Positions 18,027 to 26,326 of a stretch of 64,000 bases of DNA are shown here, piece after piece; positions within the stretch are counted from its first letter, which is position 1, and each line of letters begins with the position of its first letter. Under the pieces are notes generated by a model that saw only the letters and a program-made list of their open reading frames with translations, did not search any database and was not told where the DNA came from. The stretch lies in the NCBI GenBank assembly GCA_041394145.1, contig JAWKIW010000001.1:1-64000 (forward strand), given 5' to 3'. This DNA comes from JAWKIW01 sp041394145. GTDB lineage: Bacteria > Actinomycetota > Acidimicrobiia > Acidimicrobiales > Acidimicrobilacustridaceae. The translations under genes and the position numbers were made by a program.

Positions 18027-20725
18027 TCAGCGCCTCCCCGAGCCTGCGGTGGCGGTGGTCGTCGGCTTGACCGTCGTCGCCGAGGTCGGGGCGCGGGCGG
18101 TGGTGGGCGGCGACGCGCCCGATCGGACGCCCGGCACGGTCGTGGCGGTCCCACCGCCGGTCGACGCGCCGACCGCGCCCGTCGTGGCGCCGCCGGCGCC
18201 ACCGGGTCCGACCGGCGCCGGGAGGGCGTCGGTGGCCGGCAGCGCCCGCTTGCGCCTGTCGGGACCGACCTCGAACGCCGGGGTGTCGTCGGCGGCGACC
18301 CCGGCGTCCTTGGCCTGCTGGCTCGAGTCGGCCTGCCGCCACCGGCGGCGACGTCGACGGCGGGTGGAGGCACGCCGAGCAGCCGCAGCGACGCCTCGGT
18401 GACCTTCGAGAAGGCCGGGGCGGCGACCGTCCCGCCGTAGATCTGCCCCCCGCTCGGGTCGTCGATGATGACGATGACCGACACCTCGGGGTTCTCGGCC
18501 GGGGCGAAGCCGACGAAGGTGGCCTCGTAGTGGGTCACGCCCATGGCGTCGGTGTAGCCGCCGTTGGGCAGCGGCTTGCGGGCGGTGCCGGTCTTCCCGG
18601 CCACCGTGTAGCCGGGGACCGCCGCCTTCTTGCCGGTTCCGGACGCGACCACGTCGCGCAGGATGATGTTCACCTTGTCGGCGGTCGCCTCCGAGACCAC
18701 CTGGCGCCCCGGCGGCGTCTCGGTCGGCCGCCGCTCGCCACCGTCGACGACGGCGTTCACCAGCTTGGGTGGGACGTAGCTGCCGCGGTTGGCGACCACG
18801 TTGTAGGCGAGCAGCATCTGCAGCGGGGTCACCGACACGCCCTGGCCGATCGGCACCGAGCCCACCGAGGAGTCCCACCAGTCCTTGGCGGCGGGCACCA
18901 CGCCGGCCTGCTCGTTCGGGAAGCCGAGGCCGGTGCCGCTACCGAAGCCGAAGTCGTGCATGTACTGCACCACCCGCTCACGGCCGAGCTTCTGACCCAG
19001 GATGATCGTGCCGATGTTCGACGACTCCGAGATGACCTTCGACACCGGCCACGCCACCGCACCCCGGGCCTCGGCGTCGGTGAACTCCGCGCCGCCCAGC
19101 GTCATAGACGGCGGGAGGGCGAGCACCGTGTCGGGCGTGACCTTGCCGTCCTCGATGGCGCCGGCCGCGGCGACCAGCTTCATCACCGAGCCCGGCTCGT
19201 ACACGCCCGTGAGCGCAGCGTTGTCGGCGCTCGGGCGCACGTCGCCCGAGCTCTGCTCGGCCCGCACGTTGGCCATGGCCAGGATCTCACCGGTGCGAGG
19301 CTTGCTCACCACGGCGATGGCGCCCTTGGCGCCGGCGGCCTTCACCTGGTCGGCGAGGATCCGCTCGACGTCGAACTGCAGGTTGCGGTCGATGGTGAGG
19401 ACGAGGTCCTTGCCCTTGACCGCGGGGATCACCTGGTTCTCGCCGATCGGGATGGTGCGCCCCTCGGGGGTCTGCTCGATGACGACCTTGCCGGGCTCGC
19501 CGGTGAGGTCGTCGGCGAACTGTCGCTCGAGCCCCGAGATCCCGTTGCCGTCGACGTCGGTCGTGCCCACGATCCCGGCGGCGAGGTCGCCCGAGGGGGT
19601 GAAGCGGCGAGGCTCCTGCAGGAAGGCCACGCCGGGCAGCGCCAGCGCCTTCACCTTGTCGGCCAGGTCGTCGGGGACGTGGCGGGCGATGTAGCCGAAG
19701 CGGTTGTCGGCCCGCATCTTGCGCTCGATCTCGGCAGGGTCCGTGCCGAGCACGTCGGCGAGGCGGGCCGCCTCGCCGGCGGGATCGGTGACCAGCTGGG
19801 GGTCGACGAAGACCGACGTCTGCGGCAGCGACAGGGCCAGCTCGACGCCGTTGCGGTCGAGGATGGCGCCCCGGTCGGCGGCCAGCTGCTCGGTGCGCAG
19901 CCGCTGGGCCTGGCTCAGCTCCTCGTAGGGGGCCGGGTTGAGGACCTGCAGGCTCACCAGCCGGACGACGACCGTGCCGAACAGCAGGGCGAGCACGACC
20001 CCCACGCCGATGAGCCGCGTGCGGAGCCGGTCGGGCGACATCTCCACGGTGGTGACGAGCCGATCGCTGCCGGCGGCGCTGGTGCGTGCCACGAACCCGC
20101 GCACCAGCGAACGACCGAGGCGACCGACGCCGACCAGGGTGTGACCGGCGGCGCCGGCGACCTGGCCGGCGAGCCGTCCGGCGCCGGCGGCGCTGCGACC
20201 GGCCGGGGAACGGCGGCGGGTGGGCGCCGGCTCGCCGACCCGGTCGGCATGCGTCGACCGGGTCGATCGGGTCGATCGGGTCGTGTCGGTGACGCGGGCC
20301 GAGGAGTCGATGCGCACCGTGCGCCGCGACGACGGGGGCGCCGTCCCCGACGAGGACCGCGAGGACGCGGGCGCCGACGACGATCGCGACGTCGACCGCC
20401 CCGACGACGTCGACCGCCCCGACCCGCGTCCCGACGACGACCGCGAGGACGGGGGCGCCGACGTCGGCCGCGTCGACCGCGACGACCCACGTCCCGACGG
20501 GGACGCCGACGTCGGCCGCGACGTCGACCGCCCCTTCGACGTGCGGGGCGTGGCCGGCTCGGGGCGGGGAGACGTCGAGCGGGTCGGGCGCCCGGCGGCG
20601 TGCCCGCGCGCGGTGGCGGCCACCCGCGCCCGCGCCGCCGACGCCGTGGTGGCGAGTCCGGAGGCGGGCGTGGGGGGCCGTGGACGCGTCGTGGTGCCCG
20701 GCACCGTCCCCCGCCCGCGGCTCAC
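18027..20725 (-). CDS. ftsI: Septal peptidoglycan transpeptidase FtsI/PBP3 with long N-terminal tail (frameshift at the C-terminus)
   Basis: Class B penicillin-binding protein. Catalytic motifs: SVMK near residue 513, SSN in ISESSNIGTI, and KTGT in VAGKTGTARK. One TM helix (LIGVGVVLALLFGTVVVRLV) is preceded by about 230 residues rich in Ser, Arg and Thr, unusually long. The GTG at 20725 overlaps the ftsL stop by 4 nt. Near 18335-18345 the frame changes; the next frame gives a Gly/Thr/Pro-rich tail ending at 18027, two bases before murE. Overall about 899 aa. Confidence 0.93.
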
Positions 20726-21438
20726 CGCGCCGCTCCGCGCGCCGAGGTGGGGGTCGAGGTCTTGGCCGTCGTCGGGGTGGTGCTCTTGCCCGACGAGGTC
20801 GACGTGCCGGCCGTCGCCGACGCCGTGCTCTTCCCGGACGAGCTGGAGGTGCCCCCCGTCGCCGACGCCGTGGTCTTCCCGGACGAGCTCGACGTCCCAG
20901 CCGTCGTCGGCGCCGCCGCCTTGGCCGTCGTCGGGGTCGTGGCGGCGCCGGACGTCCTCGCCCCAGCCGTGCCCCCCGCGGCGGCGCCGGCCGCCGGCGC
21001 CGTCGGCGTCGTCGTGGTGGGTGACGGCGCCGGCTGGGTGGCCGGGTCGAACGCGGCGCGGGCCTCGTCGCTGGGCTCGGGCTGGAGGTAGACCTGCTCG
21101 GCCGGCACGATCATCCCCAACCGGGTGCGGGCCGCCTCGGCGATCCGCTCGGGCGACTCGGCGCCGGCGAGGTCGAGGCGGAGGTGCTTGGCCCGCGCCT
21201 CTTCGACCGTGATGGCCCGCTCGGCGTCGTCGAGACGCCCCTGGGCCTGGACGAGCAGCGCCTGGAACACCACGACCCCGAACACGGCGAGGAACAGCAC
21301 CAGCAGCGAGAGCGCGCCCCATCGCACCCGCCGCGGTCGATCGACCTGCTCCTCGACGACGACGAGGTGCCGGCCACGCGGTGCACCCGACGACCGGGCG
21401 ACCGCCGGTGCGGCGGCGTCGGCGCGGGCGGCGGTCAT
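20722..21438 (-). CDS. FtsL-like septum formation protein with repetitive tail
   Basis: Small bitopic divisome protein in the FtsL position (rsmH-ftsL-ftsI). It has a cytoplasmic basic N-terminus, one TM segment around residues 41-63 and a short coiled coil (RLDDAERAITVEEARAKHL) with the family-typical RTRLGMIVPAEQ. An unusual C-terminal tail of about 100 residues rich in Thr, Ala, Ser and Gly follows; it contains three 15-residue repeats with the core TSSSSGK. The ATG at 21438 overlaps the rsmH stop. Length is 238 aa, versus about 100-200 for most relatives. FtsL identity comes from position and topology, not strong motifs. Confidence 0.78.
   Translation of the reverse strand: MTAARADAAAPAVARSSGAPRGRHLVVVEEQVDRPRRVRWGALSLLVLFLAVFGVVVFQALLVQAQGRLDDAERAITVEEARAKHLRLDLAGAESPERIAEAARTRLGMIVPAEQVYLQPEPSDEARAAFDPATQPAPSPTTTTPTAPAAGAAAGGTAGARTSGAATTPTTAKAAAPTTAGTSSSSGKTTASATGGTSSSSGKSTASATAGTSTSSGKSTTPTTAKTSTPTSARGAAR
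20780..20914 (-). repeat. Three 45-bp tandem repeats in the FtsL-like tail
   Basis: Three in-frame 45-bp units (20780-20824, 20825-20869, 20870-20914) each encode a 15-residue block centred on TS[ST]SSGK. Units 2 and 3 are the most alike. A tract like this can vary in copy number between strains. Confidence 0.75.
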
Positions 21439-22391
21439 GCGGCCTCCGGCATCGGCAGCCGCTCGGCAGCTCGCAGCCGAGCGCTCTCGGCCCGCGGGTT
21501 CGCGGCGATCTCTGCGGCGGAGGGCTTCCACGCACCGCGCTTGAGCAGCCGCACCAACGGCACGGCGCCGCACGCGCACGGCAGCCCGGGCGGGCAGGTG
21601 CACCCACCGGTGGCGGCGACGCGCAACCGCTCCTTGACGATGCGGTCCTCGCCCGAGTGGTAGGCGAGCACGGCGATGCGGCCCCCGGGCACCAGCAGGG
21701 CGATGGCGTCGTCGAGCGCACCGGCGAGGATCTCCAGCTCGGCGTTCACCTCGATGCGGATCGCCTGGAAGGTCCGCTTGGCCGGGTGACCACCCCGGCG
21801 GCGGGCGGCGGCCGGGATGGCGTCGCGCACGACGGCGGCGAGCGTCGCCGTGTCCCCGACGGGCCGGGCGGCCACGATGGCGGCGGCGACGCGCGCGGCG
21901 TAGCGCTCGTCGCCGTGCTCCCGGAGCACGCGGGCCAGCTCGGCCTGCGGATAGCGGTTCACCACGTCGTCGGCGGTGCGGTCGCCCTCGGGGTCCATCC
22001 GCATGTCGAGGGGTCCGGCGGCCCGGTAGCTGAAGCCCCGCTCGGCACGGTCCAGCTGCGGCGAGCTCACGCCGAGGTCGAACAGCACCCCGGCCACCTC
22101 GTCGTGCCCCAGCGCCCGGACGACCTCGGCCACCCGGTCGAACCGGGTCCGCCGCAGGGTGACGCGGGCCCCGAAGCGGGCCAGGCGGACCTCGGCCGCG
22201 GCGAGCGCGGTCGGGTCCTGGTCGAGCCCGACGACCTCCAGATCGGGGCGTGCCGCGAGCAGCGCCTCGGCATGTCCCCCTCCCCCCACGGTTGCATCGA
22301 CGACGACCCCGGGGGGGACGGCGCCGAGGACCGAACCGATCTCGCCGACCATAACGGGCAGGTGGCTGAAGTTGGTGGATTCCTCGGCCAT
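21435..22391 (-). CDS. rsmH: 16S rRNA (cytosine-1402-N4)-methyltransferase RsmH
   Basis: SAM-dependent methyltransferase acting on C1402 of 16S rRNA. Conserved motifs: HLPVMVGEI, VVDATVGGGGHAEALL (SAM loop), GLDQDPTAL, VLFDLGVSSPQLD, ERGFSYRAAGPLDMRMD and HPAKRTFQAIRIEVN. A Cys-rich stretch (GGCTCPPGLPCACG) is seen near residue 265. The ATG at 22391 is chosen for the family start and for GGAAGG 7 nt upstream. That RBS is part of a predicted leader stem (22399-22498). Length is 318 aa. Confidence 0.96.
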   Translation of the reverse strand: MAEESTNFSHLPVMVGEIGSVLGAVPPGVVVDATVGGGGHAEALLAARPDLEVVGLDQDPTALAAAEVRLARFGARVTLRRTRFDRVAEVVRALGHDEVAGVLFDLGVSSPQLDRAERGFSYRAAGPLDMRMDPEGDRTADDVVNRYPQAELARVLREHGDERYAARVAAAIVAARPVGDTATLAAVVRDAIPAAARRRGGHPAKRTFQAIRIEVNAELEILAGALDDAIALLVPGGRIAVLAYHSGEDRIVKERLRVAATGGCTCPPGLPCACGAVPLVRLLKRGAWKPSAAEIAANPRAESARLRAAERLPMPEAA

Positions 22392-22398
22392 GCCGATG

Positions 22399-22498
22399 CC
22401 TTCCGTGCCGCTGGGGCGGACCCCATGACCTCTGACGTGGTCCCCGACCCCCTCGCACCGCACGCGGTTGCGGTCGGTGCGGGTCGGGGTGCGGAAGG
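22399..22498 (-). promoter_or_regulatory. Structured rsmH (mraW) leader that can hide the RBS
   Basis: A 100-nt segment just before rsmH folds by inspection into a multi-branch structure. The closing stem pairs CCTTCCG (22492-22498) with CGGAAGG (22399-22405), the latter containing the rsmH Shine-Dalgarno. Inside are three hairpins: CCCGACCC/GGGTCGGG (22443-22450 with 22481-22488, topped by a further stem), GACC/GGTC (22427-22430 with 22439-22442) and TGGGG/CCCCA (22412-22416 with 22421-22425). An mraW RNA motif is known from actinobacteria; this may be a member or a variant. Confidence 0.6.
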
Positions 22499-22886
22499 TG
22501 GTCGGCCGTGGTGGGAGCGCCATGCCTTGTGGCTGATGTGGCCAGCGATGCTGGCGGGGCGGAGGTGACTCGTGCACGCTGGTGCGGTGCGGACACCCCC
22601 GGAACGAGGCAGCCGGCCCCGAGACCTGGCAGCGGTTCGCCCATCGGCAGCCCTCCGGTCGGCGGGCGCACGGCGGGTTGTCTCTCCCGGTCGAGCTAGA
22701 TGGGAAGCGGGCGGAGTAGGGGCCTTCCATCTTGCCGACCGGAAGGCTGCGGATGAGCGAACCGTGTCGTGGTCGGGTCGGTCGTGTGGAACCTCGGTGC
22801 TCCCCTTCGCTGGTGTCGGGTCGTGTGGATCGTGGTCGTGTGGATCGTGGCCGGTCGGTGACCGGTGGTCGGTGTGGTGGTCGTGG
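22499..22886 (-). other. mraZ-rsmH spacer without a convincing gene
   Basis: No coding frame resembles a protein. It contains a 15-bp direct repeat (TCGTGTGGATCGTGG twice, 22821-22850) and, adjoining it, a perfect hairpin CCGGTC-GGT-GACCGG at 22851-22865, which starts 22 nt after the mraZ stop and lacks a U-tract. Together with the leader at 22399-22498 the whole spacer is about 495 bp, long for a dcw operon. Confidence 0.5.
22821..22850. repeat. 15-bp direct repeat, two copies
   Basis: TCGTGTGGATCGTGG occurs at 22821-22835 and again at 22836-22850 with no mismatch, in the mraZ-rsmH spacer. Confidence 0.8.
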
Positions 22887-23306
22887 CTAGATGCCGAGCT
22901 CGCTGACGGCCGCCACCAGGCGCTCGTCGGCCGAGCCGCTGAGCTCCGCCCAGCGGGCGGCGTCCCAGATCTCGATGCGGTCGAGGGCCCCGATGACGAC
23001 GACCTCGCGCTGCAGACCGGCGAAGTCCCGCAGCCGCTGGGGCAGCACGATCCGCCCCTGGCTGTCGGGCCGCACCTCCGAGGCGTTGGCGGCGAAGGCC
23101 CGCACCGCGTCGTGGGACGCGAGGCCCTCGCGGACCTTGTCGGTCAGGCGCCGGGCCACGTCGGTGAACCCTTCCTCGGTCCACAGCCCGAGGCAGCGCT
23201 CGTACTGGGAGACGTAGCCCCGGTCGGCGAGGTGGGCACGGAACGTCGCGGGCAGGACGAGCCTCCCCTTGTCGTCGAGCGAGTGCTCAAACGTTCCGAC
23301 GAACAC
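22887..23306 (-). CDS. mraZ: Transcriptional regulator MraZ
   Basis: First gene of the dcw operon and its DNA-binding regulator, with two AbrB-like swapped-hairpin repeats. Repeat 1 includes GTFEHSLDDKGRLVLPATFR, and repeat 2 includes VRPDSQGRIVLPQRLRDFA. The GTG at 23306 is chosen from the family start and the upstream GGAGAAGG. Length is 139 aa. The promoter upstream carries GTGG boxes at about 10-bp steps, the expected target of MraZ, so autoregulation is likely. Confidence 0.95.
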   Translation of the reverse strand: MFVGTFEHSLDDKGRLVLPATFRAHLADRGYVSQYERCLGLWTEEGFTDVARRLTDKVREGLASHDAVRAFAANASEVRPDSQGRIVLPQRLRDFAGLQREVVVIGALDRIEIWDAARWAELSGSADERLVAAVSELGI

Positions 23307-23444
23307 GCTGCCTTCTCCACCGGTCGGCGCCTCCGAGTGCGAGTGACCGTCTCGGGACCGTGCCTGGTGCCCGATCCGCCGGAGCAGCCCGGGCCCTGTT
23401 CGGTTGCGCAGGGCCTCCGGCGCCGTTGCCGGACGGGAAGAAGT

Positions 23445-23490
23445 CCACCCCTGTGCCCCACTGCGCTCCACCTTATGCCACTTCCCCCAC
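23445..23490 (-). promoter_or_regulatory. MraZ operator: row of GTGG boxes
   Basis: GTGG occurs on the minus strand at 23487-23490, 23478-23481, 23468-23471 and 23458-23461 (steps of 9, 10 and 10 bp), with one more at 23445-23448. MraZ binds regularly spaced TGGGN-type repeats. The boxes overlap the spacer and -10 of the promoter, so binding should repress transcription. Confidence 0.65.
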
Positions 23491-23498
23491 CAGGTCAA
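23470..23498 (-). promoter_or_regulatory. mraZ/dcw operon promoter
   Basis: On the minus strand TTGACC (23493-23498) and TAAGGT (23470-23475) are separated by exactly 17 nt, a good vegetative sigma promoter. It lies about 165 nt before the mraZ start. Confidence 0.7.
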
Positions 23499-23502
23499 CC
23501 CG

Positions 23503-23753
23503 TGCTCCCACGCCGCGCCTGCGTGCGCCACGACGGACCCCGCGGGGCCCACGTCGGGACCGGGCGCCCTGGCCGACGTCGGCCCCGTGGTCGCGCCAGC
23601 CGGGCGCCGGTGCGCCCTGGCCCCGACGCTCGTGGCCCGGGCGCCCGGTCGGCCCGAGGCCGCGGTCGCGCCGCGCCGGCCCGACGGCAGGTGCCGGCCC
23701 GACGGCAGTGCCGACCCGACGGCGGCGCGGACGGGGCCCTGACGACCGGGAGC
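23503..23753. other. Intergenic region upstream of the dcw promoter
   Basis: No gene is supported here. The only structure noted is a short tandem repeat at 23675-23725. Very high G+C creates long open frames by chance. Confidence 0.5.
23675..23725. repeat. Three tandem 16-18 bp units
   Basis: GCCGGCCCGACGGCAG is present twice (23675-23690, 23693-23708), and a third, diverged copy (GCCGACCCGACGGCGG) lies at 23710-23725. Confidence 0.7.
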
Positions 23754-24416
23754 TCAGCGCACGAGGAGGAAGGTCAGCCCGTCGGCGAGCGGGGCCACCA
23801 CGGCGGTGAACCGGCCGTCGGTGGCGACGGCGTCGTTGAAGGCGCGGATGGCCTCGGTGTCGGGGTCGTCGGCTGCGGGATCGAGCACCGCGCCGCTCCA
23901 CAGCGTGTTGTCCACCAGGATCAGGCCGCCCGGACGCATGCGCGGGTGCAACAGGTCGACGTAGGCGGCGTAGCCCCGCTTGTCGGCGTCGACGAAGGCG
24001 AGGTCGACGGGGCCGTCGGTCTCCAGGGTGGCCAGGGTCTCGGCGGCCGGTCCGAGCCGGAGCTCGATGCGGTCGGCCACGCCGGCCCGCTCCCAGTGGC
24101 GACGCCCGACGGCGGTCCACTCCTCGCTCACGTCGTGGGCGTGGACCCGACCTCCGGGCGCGACCCCCCGGGCCAGGCAGAGGGTCGAGAAGCCGGTGAA
24201 CGTGCCCACCTCGACGACGGTGCGGGCGCCCATGGCGGCGGCCAGCACGGTCAGCAGCATCCCCTGCTCGGGCGCCACCTGCATCCGAGCGATGTCGCCG
24301 AGCGCCTGCGTCTCGGCCAGCAGCGAGCGGGCGACGTCGTCGAGCTCGCTGCTGTGGGACGTGACGTAGGCGTGCAGCGCCGGCGTCAGCAGGAAGGACT
24401 TGGGGCCGTCGGCCAT
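23754..24416 (-). CDS. SAM-dependent O-methyltransferase (catechol/caffeoyl-CoA type)
   Basis: O-methyltransferase family 3 protein of 220 aa. The SAM site is VVEVGTFTGFSTLCLARG, followed by the acidic VHAHDVSEEW and the metal-binding VDLAFVDADKRGY and LILVDNTLWSGAV motifs, which coordinate a divalent cation in this family. The natural substrate cannot be told. The ATG at 24416 has TAGCGT 6 nt upstream, a promoter that overlaps the stop codon of the preceding gene. Confidence 0.88.
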   Translation of the reverse strand: MADGPKSFLLTPALHAYVTSHSSELDDVARSLLAETQALGDIARMQVAPEQGMLLTVLAAAMGARTVVEVGTFTGFSTLCLARGVAPGGRVHAHDVSEEWTAVGRRHWERAGVADRIELRLGPAAETLATLETDGPVDLAFVDADKRGYAAYVDLLHPRMRPGGLILVDNTLWSGAVLDPAADDPDTEAIRAFNDAVATDGRFTAVVAPLADGLTFLLVR

Positions 24417-24422
24417 GGCCCC

Positions 24423-24428
24423 ACGCTA
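24423..24428 (-). promoter_or_regulatory. Leaderless-type -10 hexamer of the O-methyltransferase
   Basis: TAGCGT on the minus strand lies 6 nt before the ATG at 24416 and includes the TAG stop of the lipoate-ligase-like gene. Confidence 0.4.
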
Positions 24429-25172
24429 CGTCGCGCCCCCGGCGGGCGCCGGTGGCGGCTCGGCGCGCGGCGACGGCCCGGCGGCCCCGAGCGCCTCGGC
24501 CACCGCCCCCGCCTCGAGGTCGACGACCGCCACGGTGGTGGCGAGCGCGGCGACGGCGGCGTCGGGATCGACCCCGATCCGCCGCAGGCCGGGGGCGAGC
24601 AGCTCGGCCGTCGCCCGGGCGTCGAACCGTCGGTGGACCAGCCCCTGCACCCGCGCCCCCGCCCGCGTGCGGCGCTGGCTGAGACCCACGAGCTTGGCCT
24701 CGGCACCGGTGCACACCTCGCCGGGGCCTCGTCCCGCGAAGCACACCACCCGGCCGAGCACGGAGGGCCTGGCGTCGGCCGTCGTCACCGACGCCACCGG
24801 GAGATCGGTCAGCCCGCGCAGCGCGGTCAGCCAGCGGTCGCCGGCGTCGCGGAACTGCCGCCCCACGTCGTCGGTGAAGCCGGCGCCGTCTCTGGGCACG
24901 GCGAGGTCGCACCAGATCACCTCACCGGGCACGAGCAGCACGGCCCCGCCGCCGCTGCGGCGCCGGACCACGGCGACCCGTCGCCGTCGGGCGACGGCGC
25001 GGTCGACGTCGGAGTCGGGCTGCGCGCTGCCGAGCACGAGCGCCGACCCGGTCACCTCGAGCGCCCACACGTGACCACCCGGGCGGTCCGGCAGGTCGAG
25101 CGCGTGGAGGTCGGCGGCGGTGCCGGCGCGTCGGACGACCGGCCAGGGCGTGGCCTCGCCCGCCGCGCTCAC
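24426..25172 (-). CDS. Lipoate-protein ligase A-like protein
   Basis: Member of the biotin/lipoate ligase (BPL_LplA_LipB) fold. The family loop RRRSGGGAVLLVPGEVIW and the catalytic-lysine segment AEAKLVGLSQRRTRAGARVQ are visible. Length is 248 aa. Some relatives are octanoyl transferases or amidotransferases, so the exact reaction is undecided. The GTG start at 25172 overlaps the stop of the enolase-superfamily gene by 4 nt, so the two are co-translated, although no lipoyl-domain gene lies nearby. Confidence 0.75.
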   Translation of the reverse strand: MSAAGEATPWPVVRRAGTAADLHALDLPDRPGGHVWALEVTGSALVLGSAQPDSDVDRAVARRRRVAVVRRRSGGGAVLLVPGEVIWCDLAVPRDGAGFTDDVGRQFRDAGDRWLTALRGLTDLPVASVTTADARPSVLGRVVCFAGRGPGEVCTGAEAKLVGLSQRRTRAGARVQGLVHRRFDARATAELLAPGLRRIGVDPDAAVAALATTVAVVDLEAGAVAEALGAAGPSPRAEPPPAPAGGAT

Positions 25173-26326
25173 GGATGCACCGCGGCGTGGGCCACCGTGG
25201 CGTGGTCCACGCGGGCCCGCACCGGCACCACCCCCAGGCCGGGCCCCGCCGGCACCCGCACCCGACCGGGCCCGGCGGCGACGATCGGGGGGGTCAGGTC
25301 CTCGACCACGTAGCGGGCCGACGGACCGAGGTCGGTGGGCAGCGCACCGGGTCGCGACGCCACCGCGGCGGCGAGGGCCAGACCCGTGGCCCGCCCCACA
25401 CCCAGCTCCAGCAGGCCGCCGACGAACACGCCCGCCCCGGCCTCTCCGATCGCCTCGAGCACCTCCCAGGCCCGGCGCAGCCCTCCGACGCGAGCCGGCT
25501 TGAGGTTCACCACCGCAGCGCCCGCGGCGAGCACACGGCGGGCATCGTCGGGCGTCACCACCGACTCGTCGAGGGCGATGGGCGTCGCCCCCGCCGACGC
25601 CCAGGCCACCAGGGCACCGTCGTCGGCCGGAGCGATCGGCTGCTCGAGGTAGGCGAGGCCGACCTCGTCGGCCACGGCGAGCACGGCGCGGGCGTCGTCG
25701 ACACCGAACGCCCCGTTGGCGTCGGCGGCCAGCTCGATCCCGGGGAAGGTCGAGCGCAGCGCCCGGAGCGGCTCGGCGAACCAGTCGGGGGCCACCTTGC
25801 AGGTCACGAGGGGGGCACCGCCCTCCACCGCCTCGGCCACGCGTCGGACGAGGTCGTCGACCGAGGCGCTCCGCCCCACGACCACCGCGGCGGGCACGAC
25901 GTCGGCATCGGCCCCGAGGACCTCGGCCAACGAGCGGCCGGCACGTCGGAGGCGCACGTCCACCAGCGCGACCTCCACCGCTGCGGTCGCCATCGGGTGG
26001 GTGGCCGCCAGGGCCGCCACCGCCGGGAGCTCGGCCGCCAGCACCGCCGGCACCAGCAGGTCGCGCAGCACCGCGAAGGCGCCGGCGGTGTGCTCGGCCG
26101 TGTAGGTGGGGGCCGCCAACGTGTCGCACTCGCCCCAGCCGGTGGCACCGTCGCCGGCCGTGACCCGCACGAGCACGACCTCCCGGTCGGTCTCGGTGCC
26201 GTGGCTCGCCACGAACGGCGTCCGCAGGGGCACGCGGACCCACCACAGATCGACGACGGCCGCGTCGGCAGCCGCCTCGGTGAGCCCGGGGCCGAGGGCA
26301 GCCGGCATCGGGCCCGGCGGGCTCAC
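25169..26326 (-). CDS. Enolase-superfamily enzyme, o-succinylbenzoate synthase-like
   Basis: Muconate-lactonizing subgroup of the enolase superfamily, 385 aa. Metal ligands and catalytic residues are recognisable: LAADANGAF (Asp), YLEQPI (Glu), ALDESVV (Asp) and NLKPARVGG (the opposite lysine). The first catalytic lysine lies in LVTCKVAP, where the family usually has K-x-K; here the first K is a Thr. It may be MenC or an N-acylamino acid racemase/dipeptide epimerase. No other men gene is near, so a menaquinone role is only inference. Confidence 0.75.
   Translation of the reverse strand: MSPPGPMPAALGPGLTEAAADAAVVDLWWVRVPLRTPFVASHGTETDREVVLVRVTAGDGATGWGECDTLAAPTYTAEHTAGAFAVLRDLLVPAVLAAELPAVAALAATHPMATAAVEVALVDVRLRRAGRSLAEVLGADADVVPAAVVVGRSASVDDLVRRVAEAVEGGAPLVTCKVAPDWFAEPLRALRSTFPGIELAADANGAFGVDDARAVLAVADEVGLAYLEQPIAPADDGALVAWASAGATPIALDESVVTPDDARRVLAAGAAVVNLKPARVGGLRRAWEVLEAIGEAGAGVFVGGLLELGVGRATGLALAAAVASRPGALPTDLGPSARYVVEDLTPPIVAAGPGRVRVPAGPGLGVVPVRARVDHATVAHAAVHP

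Noticed and set aside
15557..21721. A single open frame of more than 2000 codons on the minus strand.
   Set aside because: It joins out-of-frame rsmH and FtsL readings, FtsI, an out-of-frame reading of murE, and MraY, all in one phase by chance; start, stop and motif positions show separate genes.
22508..22886. A protein-coding gene between mraZ and rsmH.
   Set aside because: Frames here are low-complexity (His/Thr-rich or Gly/Arg-rich), start without RBS and overlap structured leader DNA.
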